From Tetranychus cinnabarinus (taxonomy: Eukaryota > Arthropoda > Arachnida > Trombidiformes > Tetranychidae), in NCBI GenBank assembly GCA_022266195.1, contig WHVY01000002.1, forward strand, positions 13,655,001 through 13,719,000: DNA of 64,000 nt, read 5' to 3'. The translations under genes were made by a program, and so were the position numbers. Position 1 is the stretch's first letter; each line of letters begins with the position of its first letter. A model generated the notes under the pieces. That model was not told where the DNA came from. It did not search any database and was given only the letters and a program-made list of their open reading frames with translations. Positions 46,558 to 57,980 of this stretch are shown here, one piece after another.

Positions 46558-49088
46558 ATGAGTAGTCTAATTAATTCAATCTGGAAAGAAATTGGTTCCT
46601 TCAGTGGATTCTCGGGATTAATTGCAAAACCAAATGATGATCGTTGTGTTAGCCTGATTAACCTTCAATCAATCCCATTGAAAATATTCAAATCAACAGT
46701 CAATGGACCAACTTTGTCTCCTTCAATTGAATCATTGGAAGGTGAAAATGAGGATAACAATCAAACAAATGATCAATACAATCTGATTAGTGAAATTGTA
46801 AGTAAAAGTAATTTAACATTCTAAATCAAATTGAACAAAATCCAATGTTAACGATTCAAGTCACAATTTTAATGTTTTCAATGTAACGCCTCGTTGTATT
46901 GACTCTGTATTGTGATTTGACCATTTGGTGAACAAAATTGAACAACATTTGAATAAATTGCCAGCTAATGTTCAATATTTTGATATAAAAAGGCTTTTGT
47001 TTGAATGCGAATCAAGTTTCATTGTTTTCCAATGGATTCCAAGTGATCAATTTTTGTTGAACCATTAATCAAAGTGAGTTAAATCAATAGCTACTTGAAA
47101 AATGTGAACCTCTTATGGACCAAAGATATCGATGAAATTTAATGTATTAGAAGATGTTTCTTTTTCTTCTTGTATCGTCATCTTTTCCATCCATGATAAA
47201 CATGAATTACTTTATTAGCCCATCTATTATGTTTATATAATAACATTTATATTGGCATAAAGAAGAGGAAGAAAAAAAGTCAAAAGTCAATTCAATCAAT
47301 TGTTGATGTCTGTGAATACAAAGGGTAGAGATGAAAATGAAGATTGAGATGAGGATAGTAATAGATACGATCACTTGTAAATGTCTCTTAACCATTTGTT
47401 TGATACATCTTTCCATGTTTATTAGTCTTGAACCAGAATTGAAATGACAGCTCAATAATAATCTATAAAACATTTAATAATGCTGGTCGATGAAAGATCC
47501 AAAAAAATAGCGAGATCCTGAAAGGGCAACTTCAATATAAATCATCGAGATACATTTATATTTATTGATTGTTTTGGCTCAGCGTTTTTTTTGCTATCAC
47601 CACAACTGCCTTTTCCTCCTTCTTGAACTGATGATGAAGATGAACTTTTTTTGCTTTCCTTTTCATTTATCAGTTGAAGATAAACGGCTGATATGTAAGA
47701 TATACAGGCATTGAGTTCACTGTAGGCTGTTTCCTATGCATCTTCACTCCTTTACATCACCCTTTCACTTGAGATGATCATTTCCTTATAAACACTAACA
47801 TGTAACTTGATCAGGATGATGAGCATGATGATGAGGATAAGAATGGTGTAAGAATGATTATAGTGATGAAAGAATCGCTTCCAATCTTGTTAATGGGGTG
47901 AGGAAGGAGTGACTTTGTGTTGAAAAGCACTGGCTGAGTTATATTCAATCCATTTGTTGACGGTCTCGGAAATCATTAATATTTATTAAATAAGATGATG
48001 TACAAGTGTTTTACAAATGAAAACAAGTGTTAGACTATTTCAATTCACTGTGATATATTATTACTATTGGTAAACAATTTACATAATAGAGGAAAAGAGT
48101 TGAAGTTGTATTGCTTCTTTGCACTCCACCATTGTGTAGTCTTTTCAATTGCTTTTGCAGTTTCTTTTTCTTTTTCCTATTTTTTCTCAGTTTGTATAAT
48201 TTCAACATTTCATCTTAATTCAGATTACACGGTATGGATTGAGAATTGTTCATGAAAACGATCCAAGTCAAAGTGATGTTTCTTTTAAAGAAAATAAATT
48301 TGTTCTTGATTCACTTCATTGGCATAATATTTTGAGAATCAAACATCGCGCCCCTCCATTAAGCTTGTCAATCGGCTTGTGTGAATTGGCTCAGGATTGG
48401 GCAAACAAGTTAGCCCATTGGGATGTCTTTTATCATCGTAATTACAAATCAATTGGTGAAAATTTAATTCTTAAGTGTAGCAGTCTTCATGATATTGAAG
48501 TTAATGGTAGGTTTACAAGTTTATTGGATTAATTCAATTCTAAATGTGTCCATCTGATCGTTTCAATGCAAAGGTGAACAAGTGACCAAATATTGGTACG
48601 CTGAGATTGACTATTATCGCTTTGATTTACCTCCACATCTTTTACATACTCGAGCAAGTAAGTTATTAACAAAATTAGATTAACTATTCATTTAGAGTTT
48701 AATTATTTTCTAATTTGCCTTTTTAATTTCCAATTTAGACCAATTCACACAAATGATTTGGAAAGGATCAAGAAAATTTGGTATTGGTAAAGCTCGATCT
48801 CGATCTGGTAAATTAATTATCGTCGCAAATTACGAGCCACCTGGTAATATTAAAGATGATTTTCATATTAATGTATTGTCTCCATTTGAAGACTTTGAAT
48901 TAGACTTTATTGCTGATAATTTGATTCCAAAGCAAAGAGGAAAGGTGAGTTAATTGAGAAAATATAGATTTTTTAATATGGCTTTAGTTTAACGCTTATT
49001 TAAACACATTTGTATTTCATTTTTTTCACAGTTGAATCGAGTTATAGGAAAACAGTTACGAGCCCGACGTAAAGCTATATGGAATTAG
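46558..49088 (+). CDS. CAP/SCP-domain protein, GAPR-1 (GLIPR2) like
   Basis: Exons 46558-46797, 48224-48506, 48574-48657, 48739-48944, 49032-49088 join in phase to give 289 residues. Exons 2-5 encode a CAP domain: LDSLHWHNILRIKHRAPPL (first His), LAQDWANKLAHWDVFYHRN, IGENL (active-site-like Glu), VTKYWYAEIDYYRFD, FTQMIWKGSRKFGIGKARS (second His region replaced by an NQFTQMIW context, as in GAPR-1 HFTAMVWK) and LIIVANYEPPGN. The spacing and the lack of a signal peptide fit the intracellular GAPR-1 subfamily, not the secreted venom-allergen type. Exon 1 (80 residues, low similarity) is attached through a 1.4-kb intron; its GTAAGT donor and phase fit, but this link is inferred. Confidence 0.82.
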
Positions 49089-49759
49089 ATTAAATTTCAA
49101 CATGAAGAAGGATATTTAAAGATCGCCTGATTGTAATCATTAGAAAGAAGAGACTCAACAAGTCTCTTATAGAGATTGCATCCACAAAAGGCAAATACAA
49201 TTGTATTACTTTTGCTTTTCTGGAGACTTGTTTACATCAATATTTCTATTTGAAGTGAAAGGTGATAAAATGATTAAATCAAATAAAAAGATCATGGCCA
49301 TTCAATGAATTTGCATTCATAGGATAATGACCGTGAAATCAATTCATTAATGTTCGATCAACCTTCACGTCGACAACTTACAATTTAGGTTAATATATGG
49401 ACAACTGGATGAATTCAGAGATGAAAAATGATTGAAAACTATCCTGGATGATAATAAAACACAGACTGTGCATTAAATAATTTGGCAAAGCCTAGTCCAA
49501 ATGGAAATAAGAATCAAGCCAGAAAAATCAGTACAAAAAAAGCAGATGAACCATTGATTGTTCCATGATCACTGTTAACCTAAATGCTGTGACTTATACA
49601 GAAAGGTGAAAAGCTAGATGACGAATAATTAACAAAGTGAACGATAATCAACCATTTAACCTGAATAAATAATAGTCAGGTCATCATTTTCTTTTCTTTT
49701 GGCTATAAAATAGTGATACAATTGATGTTCATCAACTATTGACACAAACAAACCTGACC
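49089..49759. other. Short intergenic region with ML-gene promoter
   Basis: Between the CAP and ML-domain genes (same strand). Its right end has the TATA box of the ML gene. Nothing else is seen. Confidence 0.55.
49704..49710 (+). promoter_or_regulatory. TATA box of the ML-domain gene
   Basis: TATAAAA lies 50 bp before the start codon at 49760, with an initiator-like TCATCAACT about 25 bp downstream of it. This gives a short leader of roughly 25-30 bases, common for highly expressed secreted arthropod genes. Prediction from sequence only. Confidence 0.6.
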
Positions 49760-50447
49760 ATGCAACAATTTACCTTGATATCGTCATTTCTCTTCATTCT
49801 TTTCATTAACCATCAATGTTTTTGCCTGAAATTAAACTTTTCTCCTTGTGGTAAGTAAATTTGTAACCCTAACATTTTTCCAATACATGATTGTCAACTT
49901 GTATCTGATTTGTTTGTTTATTTCTTTACTTGATTCAGGAGGTAAAGTACTGGAACTGCGATTATTTGGCTGTCGAAACGATTCCGAACCATGTTTGATG
50001 GAAAGAGGAATCAAAGGACGATTGGAGGTTGATTTCGAGGCTCCATTTGATTCGGATTATGTTTATGCAGATGTTAGCCAGAGAACCAATTCATTTTTAC
50101 CAGTTAGCATACCTTTACCAATTGTTGATCGAGATGCTTGCACCAACCATGGTTTAACCTGTCCCATTGTGAAAGGTAAAAAGTACAATTACTTTTACGA
50201 GTTTTACGTTGATCCCCGGATTCCCAACATCAAAGGAGACTATTATCTAACTTTATCTTCGTACTGGGGTTATACAATTGGATGTGTTAATATACCAATG
50301 CAAATGGCAGACAACCAGTTAATAGTGAAACATGACGATTCCCTAGAAAGTGAAGGACCAGATCAAGATCAACAGTTTGACAACAACATTGACTCAAGTG
50401 AACAGCAGCATAAAGATTTTAGTTCAACCTGGTTCCATCTATTTTAA
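49760..50447 (+). CDS. Secreted ML-domain (NPC2 / MD-2-related lipid-binding) protein
   Basis: Exons 49760-49850 and 49939-50447 (phase 1) give 199 residues. Residues 1-22 (MQQFTLISSFLFILFINHQC) form a signal peptide. The body has the ML pattern: NFSPCGGKV, the CRNDSEPCLMERG disulphide loop, LEVDFEAPFDSDYVYADV, VSIPLPIVDRDACTNHGLTCPIVKGKKYNYFYEFYV (NPC2 GINCPIQKDKTYSY) and a final strand with a Cys before IPMQ. ML domains bind sterols or other lipids, and the group includes mite group-2 allergens. An unusual acidic tail of about 35 residues (Asp/Glu/Gln-rich) follows the fold. The ligand is unknown. Confidence 0.92.
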
Positions 50448-53143
50448 CAAAGGAATCAAATTATTTCTACTTTTTAAACTGTTTCTTAATTGTAATGTAA
50501 CAACATAATGTAAAAACTGCTAGATCACCAAATTAAACTACCCTGACACTTAATAACCAACAAGAGATCTCCTTTTATCTGGATGTAACTTGAAATGAGT
50601 CCTTCAACTTGCCTTTCAAGATATCATTTTCCCATGTAAAATGTAATTCCTATCAAATGGTTAGTTGAACTCTCTAGCAAATAAGAATAACCTTGACACT
50701 GAAGCTTTTTCAGGCAGAATCATCTGTCTTTCAAAATGCATCTTCATTCAACTACTCAATATCAAAAATGGATTAGTTTTAACTTCAAGGTTTACCAGAT
50801 TTCTCTAATATGTTGACTGCAGTTGAACAAATGTTCAATGTCATCGGTGAAAAATTTTCAATTTTGAATTTGTAATTTCATCTCTGGGTTAATGTTAAGT
50901 CACTTGGATTATCATTTTTTAACTCCAGTTGAAAAAATTTACCTTAAGGCAAATACAATGACAGGTAGTTTTGAGACGTTCAATTCAACTTTGCTTTTCT
51001 CATCATATTTGTATATTTTCATGTAGAGCTTGGGTTCTACCCATGATCATCAGTTTGATATCAAACAAGAGTACCAATTGACAAATCAAATTGTCTCTAT
51101 TAGGCAAAAGTTTAGTGAATTTATCGGATTCAGGGTCAATCAAGAGATTTAATCATGAAGCTTTACATTATGAATGATCTTATTGATGGATTTTATCATC
51201 GATCAAGCATAATGAGTTGTTATTTATGATTGATTTTCATCGTTAGCTGATTCTTTTAGCCTCAGTGTTGAAGGTAATTGACATTGACAATTGCTGGACC
51301 ACAATCAATTTGTAGATTTATATCAAGTAATTTGATATTGTGATCTTACAGACTGGTGACATTGGGCTAACGTTTAGTATTTGATTGTATCTCAATTTTT
51401 GTTTGAAGTTAATGGCAAGTCGATGATAAAATCTCACAAATTAATTTTCACAAAATCAGTTTGATTCTGATCATTGTTTTGTTAAAACTATCTTTCACTT
51501 CTGATGTTTTGATTTGTATCGAGTTGGATCATTAAATATTTTATATTCATACCAACCAAGCCATTTTAAAACAAAATATATTAATTGTTGGCCAGAAAAA
51601 AAGATGAATCTTATTAAATAATGTTCATTAGAATAATAATTGAAAGCTCATTGAACTGGCAAGAAAATTACAATGAAGGACAATCTTTTTGGCGATTCAG
51701 TTGCTATTCACAGTAAATCTAATCTTGAGTTAGTTCATTAGCCTTTTACCAATACATCTTTCAAATTATTTATCAGCACATAAATCTCACAATTGATTAT
51801 CCATTTCAACCACAATTGAGTAATCAAAATCAACATTAGAAGCAAATCAAGATAAAAAATGAGAAGTTGATGCACAGTTATGGAAATAAACCCATCTTAT
51901 GTAATAAGAAACACAAACTTCCATTAAACCACAAAATTGGATATTTTTTGAATCGTAAATTTGACAATTGTGACGTAAATATTGGTTATACATTTAATGG
52001 CTCATCTAAATAAGGCCTATGAGATATTTTTCACCAATTGGTGATGATTAAGTTTTGATTGTTAGCCATACTTGTATCATGAATATATGGTAATGAACAC
52101 TGGTTTATATTGATGAAACTCCTTTCATCTGGTATAAAGTCTATCTGAGTTGGAATCAAGTCAGTAAGAGTCGAAGAAGAGCAAGAGTTAACAATAAGAT
52201 TTATTATTTAGATTTGCTGCTAATTGTAGTCGATCCTTAGCTGTACCCATGATTTGTTTTACTGTCCTTTCATCCATCTGATCCTGATGTAGCGACAAAG
52301 TCGTCTCTTTCATTTTAACTGATATCATTATTTACGGTAAACCCACTTTTATGTCACCCAATATTCACCCGAAAGATTCTGGTTAAATGAAATAGTGTTT
52401 AGGGCTTTTTAAAGACATTTGCAAACCTGAGTCAAAGTTTAAAGTACAAAATGTAAACGCGCGTAGATGAAAGTCTGTAATATTCAATAAACACAATTGA
52501 TGTTTGTAATGTTTTTCTTGGCTATTGATAATTTGCCAAAATACTTCGGTAATTTAGTAATTGTTTATTAGATTCGACCACAGTTAGCTGGAAAATACTG
52601 TTAAACATGGTTAAACTAGAAATAGACAAAAAAGAGGGAAAGAGAGGGAGAGAAGGAAGGCAGAGATGGAAAAAGCAGAAGGGAAGTTGATCAAGAAGAG
52701 GCACCAGTTTTTAAACAGAAGATGATGATTGTGATGATGAAAAGCAAAGGGAGAGTGGTGATGATAATTCCTTAAGAACACATGAATCCTGTAGTTATCA
52801 TTAACTATCAAGGATAACAAGAATATTTTTTTGTGCCTTAAAAAAGCTTTCACTTGATATTTTTATAGTTACTGTTTGGAAAGAAATTATTTGCCACTTC
52901 TGATGTTTAACTGGTCTGGTTAGCTTGATTAATTTATTCTAGAGACACTTTAACTGTAGAGACTTTTATTGATTGTTAATTATCTATGTTTTCAAAGTTT
53001 TAACAAAGTCTCAATCCCATTTCAGGACTAAAACAGCTAAACGCAATAGTGGATCTAAAAGGTTGATCCATTTTATTGTTTTTGGTTTTCATCGATTCTT
53101 TTACCATTCAAATTCATTGTTGTTTTGAGCCATCATCCAAGTT
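50448..53143. other. Long intergenic region (2.7 kb)
   Basis: Between the ML gene and the DUF2236 gene. A purine-rich tract lies at about 52625-52690 and is the source of the biased minus-strand open frames there. No gene, RNA gene or transposon is supported. Confidence 0.5.
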
Positions 53144-54353
53144 ATGTCTTTGACACCAAGAGTAAACGAAGAAGTGGTTGAAAAGTGTGAAAAATTATAT
53201 CAAAGGATTAAAAAAGATGCTGCTTGTGTATCAGCTACTTCAGATTCCCATGTTTGGGATGAAAAGCCATCATGGTTTGACGAAAAAAGATTCAAAAAAG
53301 GACAAGAAACTGCCTTAAAATATTTCACTAGGTAAGTCTTAATAATTATATATATTGATTTATTTGCTTTATCAATTCTTTAACTAACATCTGAAACACT
53401 TGAAATTTTTAGCGTCTTTTTAAGTCACACCATTGGACTAACTGTTTTATTCAATATACCAACAATGATAACACCATTAGCAGTAACTCGGACCCATGCA
53501 AGTGTTTCCAAGCTTTTTACTCGTTACTTGGCTGTGTTTATCCATGTCAAAAAATGGTTAGTACAACTGTTTGTATTTTAGCTGCTGAGTTAATAATATT
53601 TCCATTGGCAGGTATGAAACGGATCCTTATGAGAAAGGTAGCCTTGGTCACAAATCATTGAAAATGGTAAACAATTTTCACAGAAAAGTTGGTTCCGATA
53701 TGAACAAAAGTGTTATTGAACCAGGTAAAAATCCGGTATGGATAAGCCAATATGATATGGCGGTGACTGTTTGGTGTGTTATTGCTCCAGTCATCTTGGA
53801 TCCTAAAAAAATTGGATTCCATGGAATCACTCGAGAAGAGATTGAAAATCTAATGCATGTTTGGGCCTGTATTGGACGTTTACTTGGAGTTGAGGATCGT
53901 TTCAATATTATGACGGGAAGTTATGATGAGGCTCATTATCTGTGCACCATAATCAAAGAACGGGAATATAAACCTATCATCGAGAAGATGGAGTTTCCTT
54001 CCTCTGTTGGCTTTGAAACTTGCAAGGGTATTGCCATTGGTTTACAGCCTCTATCACCATATGTTTCACTTCAAGGATTTATGAGATACTGGTACAGCAT
54101 ATTTGACTTTAAAGTTGACGTACCTGTGGAATCACCGTTGGCCGAGAAAGCGGGTTACATTTTACTCCATTTCATCTTCCGTCTACCCTTCAGCCAATAC
54201 TTTTTCTCAGTCATTTTGAGATATTTTCTCAACTATTGTGACAAAAATCGTAAGAGCATCGCTGCTAAATTGGCAAAACTTTATCCAGATGACGTTTTAC
54301 CATACATTCCACCAGATAAGTTCCAACCTAAAGAACTGCTGGCTCGATCATAA
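53144..54353 (+). CDS. DUF2236 (MpaB / rubber-oxygenase-like) protein
   Basis: Exons 53144-53331, 53413-53556, 53612-54353 join in phase to give 357 residues. The pattern matches the arthropod branch of the ER-bound oxygenase MpaB/rubber oxygenase family: W-D-EKPSWFDEKRFKKGQ near the start, a hydrophobic HTIGLTVLFNIPTMITPLAV, TRYLAVFIHVKKWYETDPYEKGSLGHKSLKMVNNFH, then ISQYDMAVTVWCVIAPVIL, IGFHGITREEIENLMHVWACIGRLLGVEDRFN. Bacterial and fungal members are heme b-dependent oxygenases; His residues in the HKSLKMVNNFH segment are candidates for heme ligands, which is inference. Substrate unknown. Immediately downstream is the foldback element. Confidence 0.83.
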
Positions 54354-54635
54354 TCACCTCGACTGGCTCTCTTGATTTGGCGGACAAAAATTGCTCAAAA
54401 TAAATACATTGTAGTCTTTAAAGCTGTATATCACCTTTAAAAATTTATATTTTCATCACTTTTCAAGCTTATTATTTACGAGCACCATTTAGTGCAAAAA
54501 TTATATCACTTTTTTTACTAATTAACATTTAAATAAATGATTTTCACCCATTCAATCTCGTTGATTTTAATTTATACTAAACTAATAGTTGACGATAACT
54601 TATAAACAGTTGCTACCAGCAGAGAAGTTTTTTAG
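54354..54635. other. 3' flank of the DUF2236 gene
   Basis: Short A+T-rich spacer with AATAAA-like sequences (about 54530) ending in the left target-site duplication of the foldback element (GTTTTTTAG, 54627-54635). Confidence 0.6.
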
Positions 54636-54649
54636 GGGCAGGAGTAAAA

Positions 54650-54738
54650 GGCGAATACTCGGGCAAATAGGCGAATACCCGGCAAATAGGCGAATACCGG
54701 TAAAAAGGCGAATAATCAGGCAAATAGACGAATAAAAA
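54650..54738. repeat. Tandem subterminal repeats of the foldback element
   Basis: Units at 54650-54669, 54670-54688, 54689-54706, 54707-54726 and a partial fifth, each starting GGCGAATA (last GACGAATA) and mostly ending GGCAAATA. The mirror set is at about 55797-55885. Candidate transposase binding sites by analogy with other foldback elements. Confidence 0.85.
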
Positions 54739-55469
54739 TCAAAAATAAATGATAAAATAATATTAGGTTTGTTACATATGATTTGGGACTTTGTGAGTTT
54801 ATAGAGACATGAAAACTGAGTCCATTCGTGAAATTAAAATTTTTTTCTGATCAACAGTTTTCGGGGAAATCGAGGTTAAAGTTTAAACTTCGATGGCCTT
54901 TTTTTCAATTATGGAGCCGAATTTTTTCATGAAACTTGTTTCACTGATGTAACTTTTGCTGGCCAACCATAAAATGATCTTATTTTGAGAAATAAAACTC
55001 TCTGCTTCTATGTAGCAGATCACTTCGATTTTCAGTCAAATCTTCTACTTTCTGTGGCCTTAAGAGTTAGAGAGCTAAAACAAATTATTAATTGATAAAA
55101 ATTGTTGCTAAAAATGATGAGTTGAAAACTTTTTTCAATTTATCGACATTTCTCTTGATTTTGGCCATTGGCCTTAAAGTAGAAGATTTGACTGAAAATC
55201 GAAGTGATCTGCTACATAGAAGCAGAGAGTTTTATTTCTCAAAATAAGATCATTTTATGGTTGGCCAGCAAAAGTTACATCAGTGAAACAAGTTTCATGA
55301 AAAAATTCGGCTCCATAATTGAAAAAAAGGCCATCGAAGTTTAAACTTTAACCTCGATTTCCCCGAAAACTGTTGATCAGAAAAAAATTTTAATTTCACG
55401 AATGGACTCAGTTTTCATGTCTCTATAAACTCACAAAGTCCCAAATCATATGTAACAAACCTAATATTA

Positions 55470-55774
55470 CAGTAAAGGCTGAGATAATGAGACTCTCTTG
55501 GAATAGCTTATTCACACTATTCACCGGGCAGCGTATTTTCATTATTTCAATCTTCCTTAATCGATCAAATCCAACAGCAATTGTTTTTTCAACCTGATTT
55601 CTAGAGTTTTTTGATTAATATTTTACGAAAGAAAATCAAATTAAGTTAGTTGATAATTAAAGAAATCGAAATGAAATTTGATGAAATTCACATTGAGTAA
55701 ACTCCTCCTTGATTAGGGATCGTTTATAAATTTTGTCTCATTATCTCAGCGTCCCATTATCTCAGCCTTTACTG
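55470..55774. mobile_element. Tc1/mariner-type MITE nested in the foldback arm
   Basis: A 305-bp insertion bounded by TA dinucleotides (55468-55469 and 55775-55776), with inverted ends beginning CAGTAAAGGCTGAGATAATG. Removing the element plus one TA restores the exact mirror of the left arm (AATATTATTTTATC), so both ends are defined by the empty site. The right end repeats the GCTGAGATAATG motif twice. TA duplication and CAGT ends are typical of the Tc1/mariner/pogo group; there is no transposase frame. Confidence 0.92.
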
Positions 55775-56111
55775 TATTTTATCATTTATTTTTGATTTTT
55801 ATTCGTCTATTTGCCTGATTATTCGCCTTTTTACCGGTATTCGCCTATTTGCCGGGTATTCGCCTATTTGCCCGAGTATTCGCCTTTTACTCCTGCCCGT
55901 TTTTTAGGAACTTAAAGGTCAGTAGATGGAGCTATTTTAAAGAGAATAAGCTTATTTTAAGATTTTAATTCTCTTTCGAATACTCGATCAACTTGTTAAA
56001 TTTTTTACTCTCTTTTAATTGCTTAAGTTTCTTTAAAAATGCTTTAATTCAGTTTAAATCTTCAATTTACAGTTTTATTTTGATTACATTGTTATTTGAA
56101 GTTAGTGAACC

Positions 56112-57482
56112 ATGACTTCCAACAAAGTTTCCGAGAGACCTTGTGAGCAAACAGTTAAAGAAGCTGATTTTTCGACTTTCTCATATGGAGTCAATGCTGA
56201 AAATTGCTTAAAACAATTATTGAACATTGAAAATAAAGCAAAAAGATTAAACTTCGAATCTGTAACAAACGCTTATGATTTAAGTCTGGAAAAAGACCTG
56301 CGACACGCTAAGAAAAAGTATTACAACGATCTGTGTGAGTTTATGAGCAAAACTCAAGGTTTCGCTCAAAATGTAAAGCAAAAGTGTGAAATCAAAAAAG
56401 AGATTTATGGATCTATTGATAAAATTATTAATGGACTGAAATCACAGGTTGAGGTCTGCAAGGATATTGTTCCCTTGACTCAACAAATTTATGATACCTT
56501 GGTCGTTCGTAATAAGAATGAAAAAAAACACTACAGGGATTGTGTAATTATGTTCGCCGAGTTTGTCAACGGAGCCGTCGAAGTTAATGGTTTGGGTGAA
56601 TCTCAAGGAATAATTGGTAAAGTTGAAATAAGTAATCATAGATCAGCCAATGATATTGCCAAGGATTGCTTACAAACAATCAAGCTGTTGAAGGAGAGAG
56701 AGTCCATGGATCCATTTTCAGAGAAGATAGCTGCCAATTTGCGAATTGAACAAGAGACTGACCTGCTTTTAGAGCAAATAAAGGCTAAAAATGCGGAAAG
56801 TAAAGTTGAGGAAGAGCGATTAGAAGTGGAAATCAATAATCGAGAGCAAAATATCAAGCAGATAGAAATGGAAATTGAAAAGATGAAACAAGAGGCAAGT
56901 GCTATTGAAGAAGGTGAAAAGGCAAAGCTGGTTAAATTGATTCACTCAAATATGGATAAAACTGCTACATTTATTACTATGGGTAAGAAAATTGATGAAA
57001 TGAAGACACACCTAGGAGAGAAGCCGGCGATAGAAGAAACTTACCATGCATTGAAAAAAGAATTGAAAACATCTGAAGAAAAGCTTATTTTCTTGGAAAA
57101 ACAAATCGAAGAAACCAAATTCTCATGCAAGACCAAGCAAGCTCATATTGAAGAGTTGAAGATCAATCGCGATAAAATGGAAAAGGAGCAGTCGACTCAT
57201 ATTCAGGAAATCAGAAATAATAATGGTGAGTTGGAAGTTCAGCTCCGTGAACTTCAAATAAAGTTACAGAACGAGTCACAAAGGCTTGAAAGAAATAAAA
57301 AGATAAGTGAAGAGACACTGAAGCGTCTAGAGAGTATTGAGCAAGAGTACAAAGCTGCCAAAGATTCAGTTCGCCAAAAGAAAGCAGAGCACAAGAAAAA
57401 CATGCGAGAAAAGAGAAAAATCAAAGAGAATCTCGATAAAGAATTTTTCATGCTCTCATTCAAAATGAATCTACCTTGTTGA
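56112..57482 (+). CDS. Coiled-coil protein, copy B (unrecognised family)
   Basis: Single exon, 456 residues, with the same architecture as copy A (43495-44883): Cys-containing N-terminal region, conserved YGSIDKIINGLKS and DCVIMFAEFVNGAVEVNG, then a coiled coil of about 250 residues to the identical end SFKMNLPC. It lacks six residues present in copy A near the N-terminus, and differs by scattered substitutions concentrated at the N-terminus and in the middle of the coil. The upstream hydrophobic segment is present but out of frame with this ATG. It converges with AP-2 mu, 500 bp away. Function unknown. Confidence 0.8.
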   Translation: MTSNKVSERPCEQTVKEADFSTFSYGVNAENCLKQLLNIENKAKRLNFESVTNAYDLSLEKDLRHAKKKYYNDLCEFMSKTQGFAQNVKQKCEIKKEIYGSIDKIINGLKSQVEVCKDIVPLTQQIYDTLVVRNKNEKKHYRDCVIMFAEFVNGAVEVNGLGESQGIIGKVEISNHRSANDIAKDCLQTIKLLKERESMDPFSEKIAANLRIEQETDLLLEQIKAKNAESKVEEERLEVEINNREQNIKQIEMEIEKMKQEASAIEEGEKAKLVKLIHSNMDKTATFITMGKKIDEMKTHLGEKPAIEETYHALKKELKTSEEKLIFLEKQIEETKFSCKTKQAHIEELKINRDKMEKEQSTHIQEIRNNNGELEVQLRELQIKLQNESQRLERNKKISEETLKRLESIEQEYKAAKDSVRQKKAEHKKNMREKRKIKENLDKEFFMLSFKMNLPC

Positions 57483-57980
57483 ATCTTTTCCCCATTGTAA
57501 TCAACAAATGTAAAAAACGAAAAATTGAAGGATATTATTCATTTATTCATTATTATTCATTAAACATTATAATTGAATATTGTATCTCAAAAAAGAATGT
57601 AACCAAAGTTCGCGTAAATCACCGAGTCACTTTGAAAATTCAATAAAAAAATTGACACTTTAGATTAAAAAAGTAACGAGTAAATTAATTTATTAATTAG
57701 ATAACCCATGAATTAAATTATAATGAACAGTTAACACGCAAAATTAATACAAGTTAAAAAGTAGGTGTTTCACCGGGTTTAAGTTATCGTTTTTCTACTA
57801 TCATCGTAATTGTTGTTTTTATTCCAATATTTAATCAACCATTTCATGATCAACACGATTAAAGTTGTGATATAATGTAAATTGATAGTTTAACTCGATG
57901 ATATCGAATGAATTTTGCATCTTTGTATTTTCTTCCTCTTCCTCTTACTCTTTATCCTCTTCTCCTTCTCCTTATTATTA
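57483..57980. other. Convergent spacer, coiled coil / AP-2 mu
   Basis: Holds both 3' untranslated regions and is duplicated in copy A. A run of pyrimidines (TCCTCTTCCTC, about 57930-57975) lies next to the AP-2 mu stop. No gene seen. Confidence 0.6.

Larger units (their letters stand above)
54636..55898. mobile_element. Foldback-type element with long inverted arms
   Basis: A 1.26-kb palindrome: the left arm (54636 to about 55060) is repeated inverted in the right arm (about 55158 to 55898), with a loop of about 100 bp. Both ends are exact inverted copies beginning GGGCAGGAGTAAAAGGCGAA, and 9-bp direct repeats GTTTTTTAG (54627-54635 and 55899-55907) flank it. Near each end are four to five tandem units of about 18-20 bp starting GGCGAATA. 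A 9-bp duplication, long inverted termini and internal subrepeats are the hallmarks of foldback (FB-like, Mutator-related) elements. It encodes no protein, so it would need a transposase in trans. The right arm is interrupted by a MITE. Confidence 0.93.
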
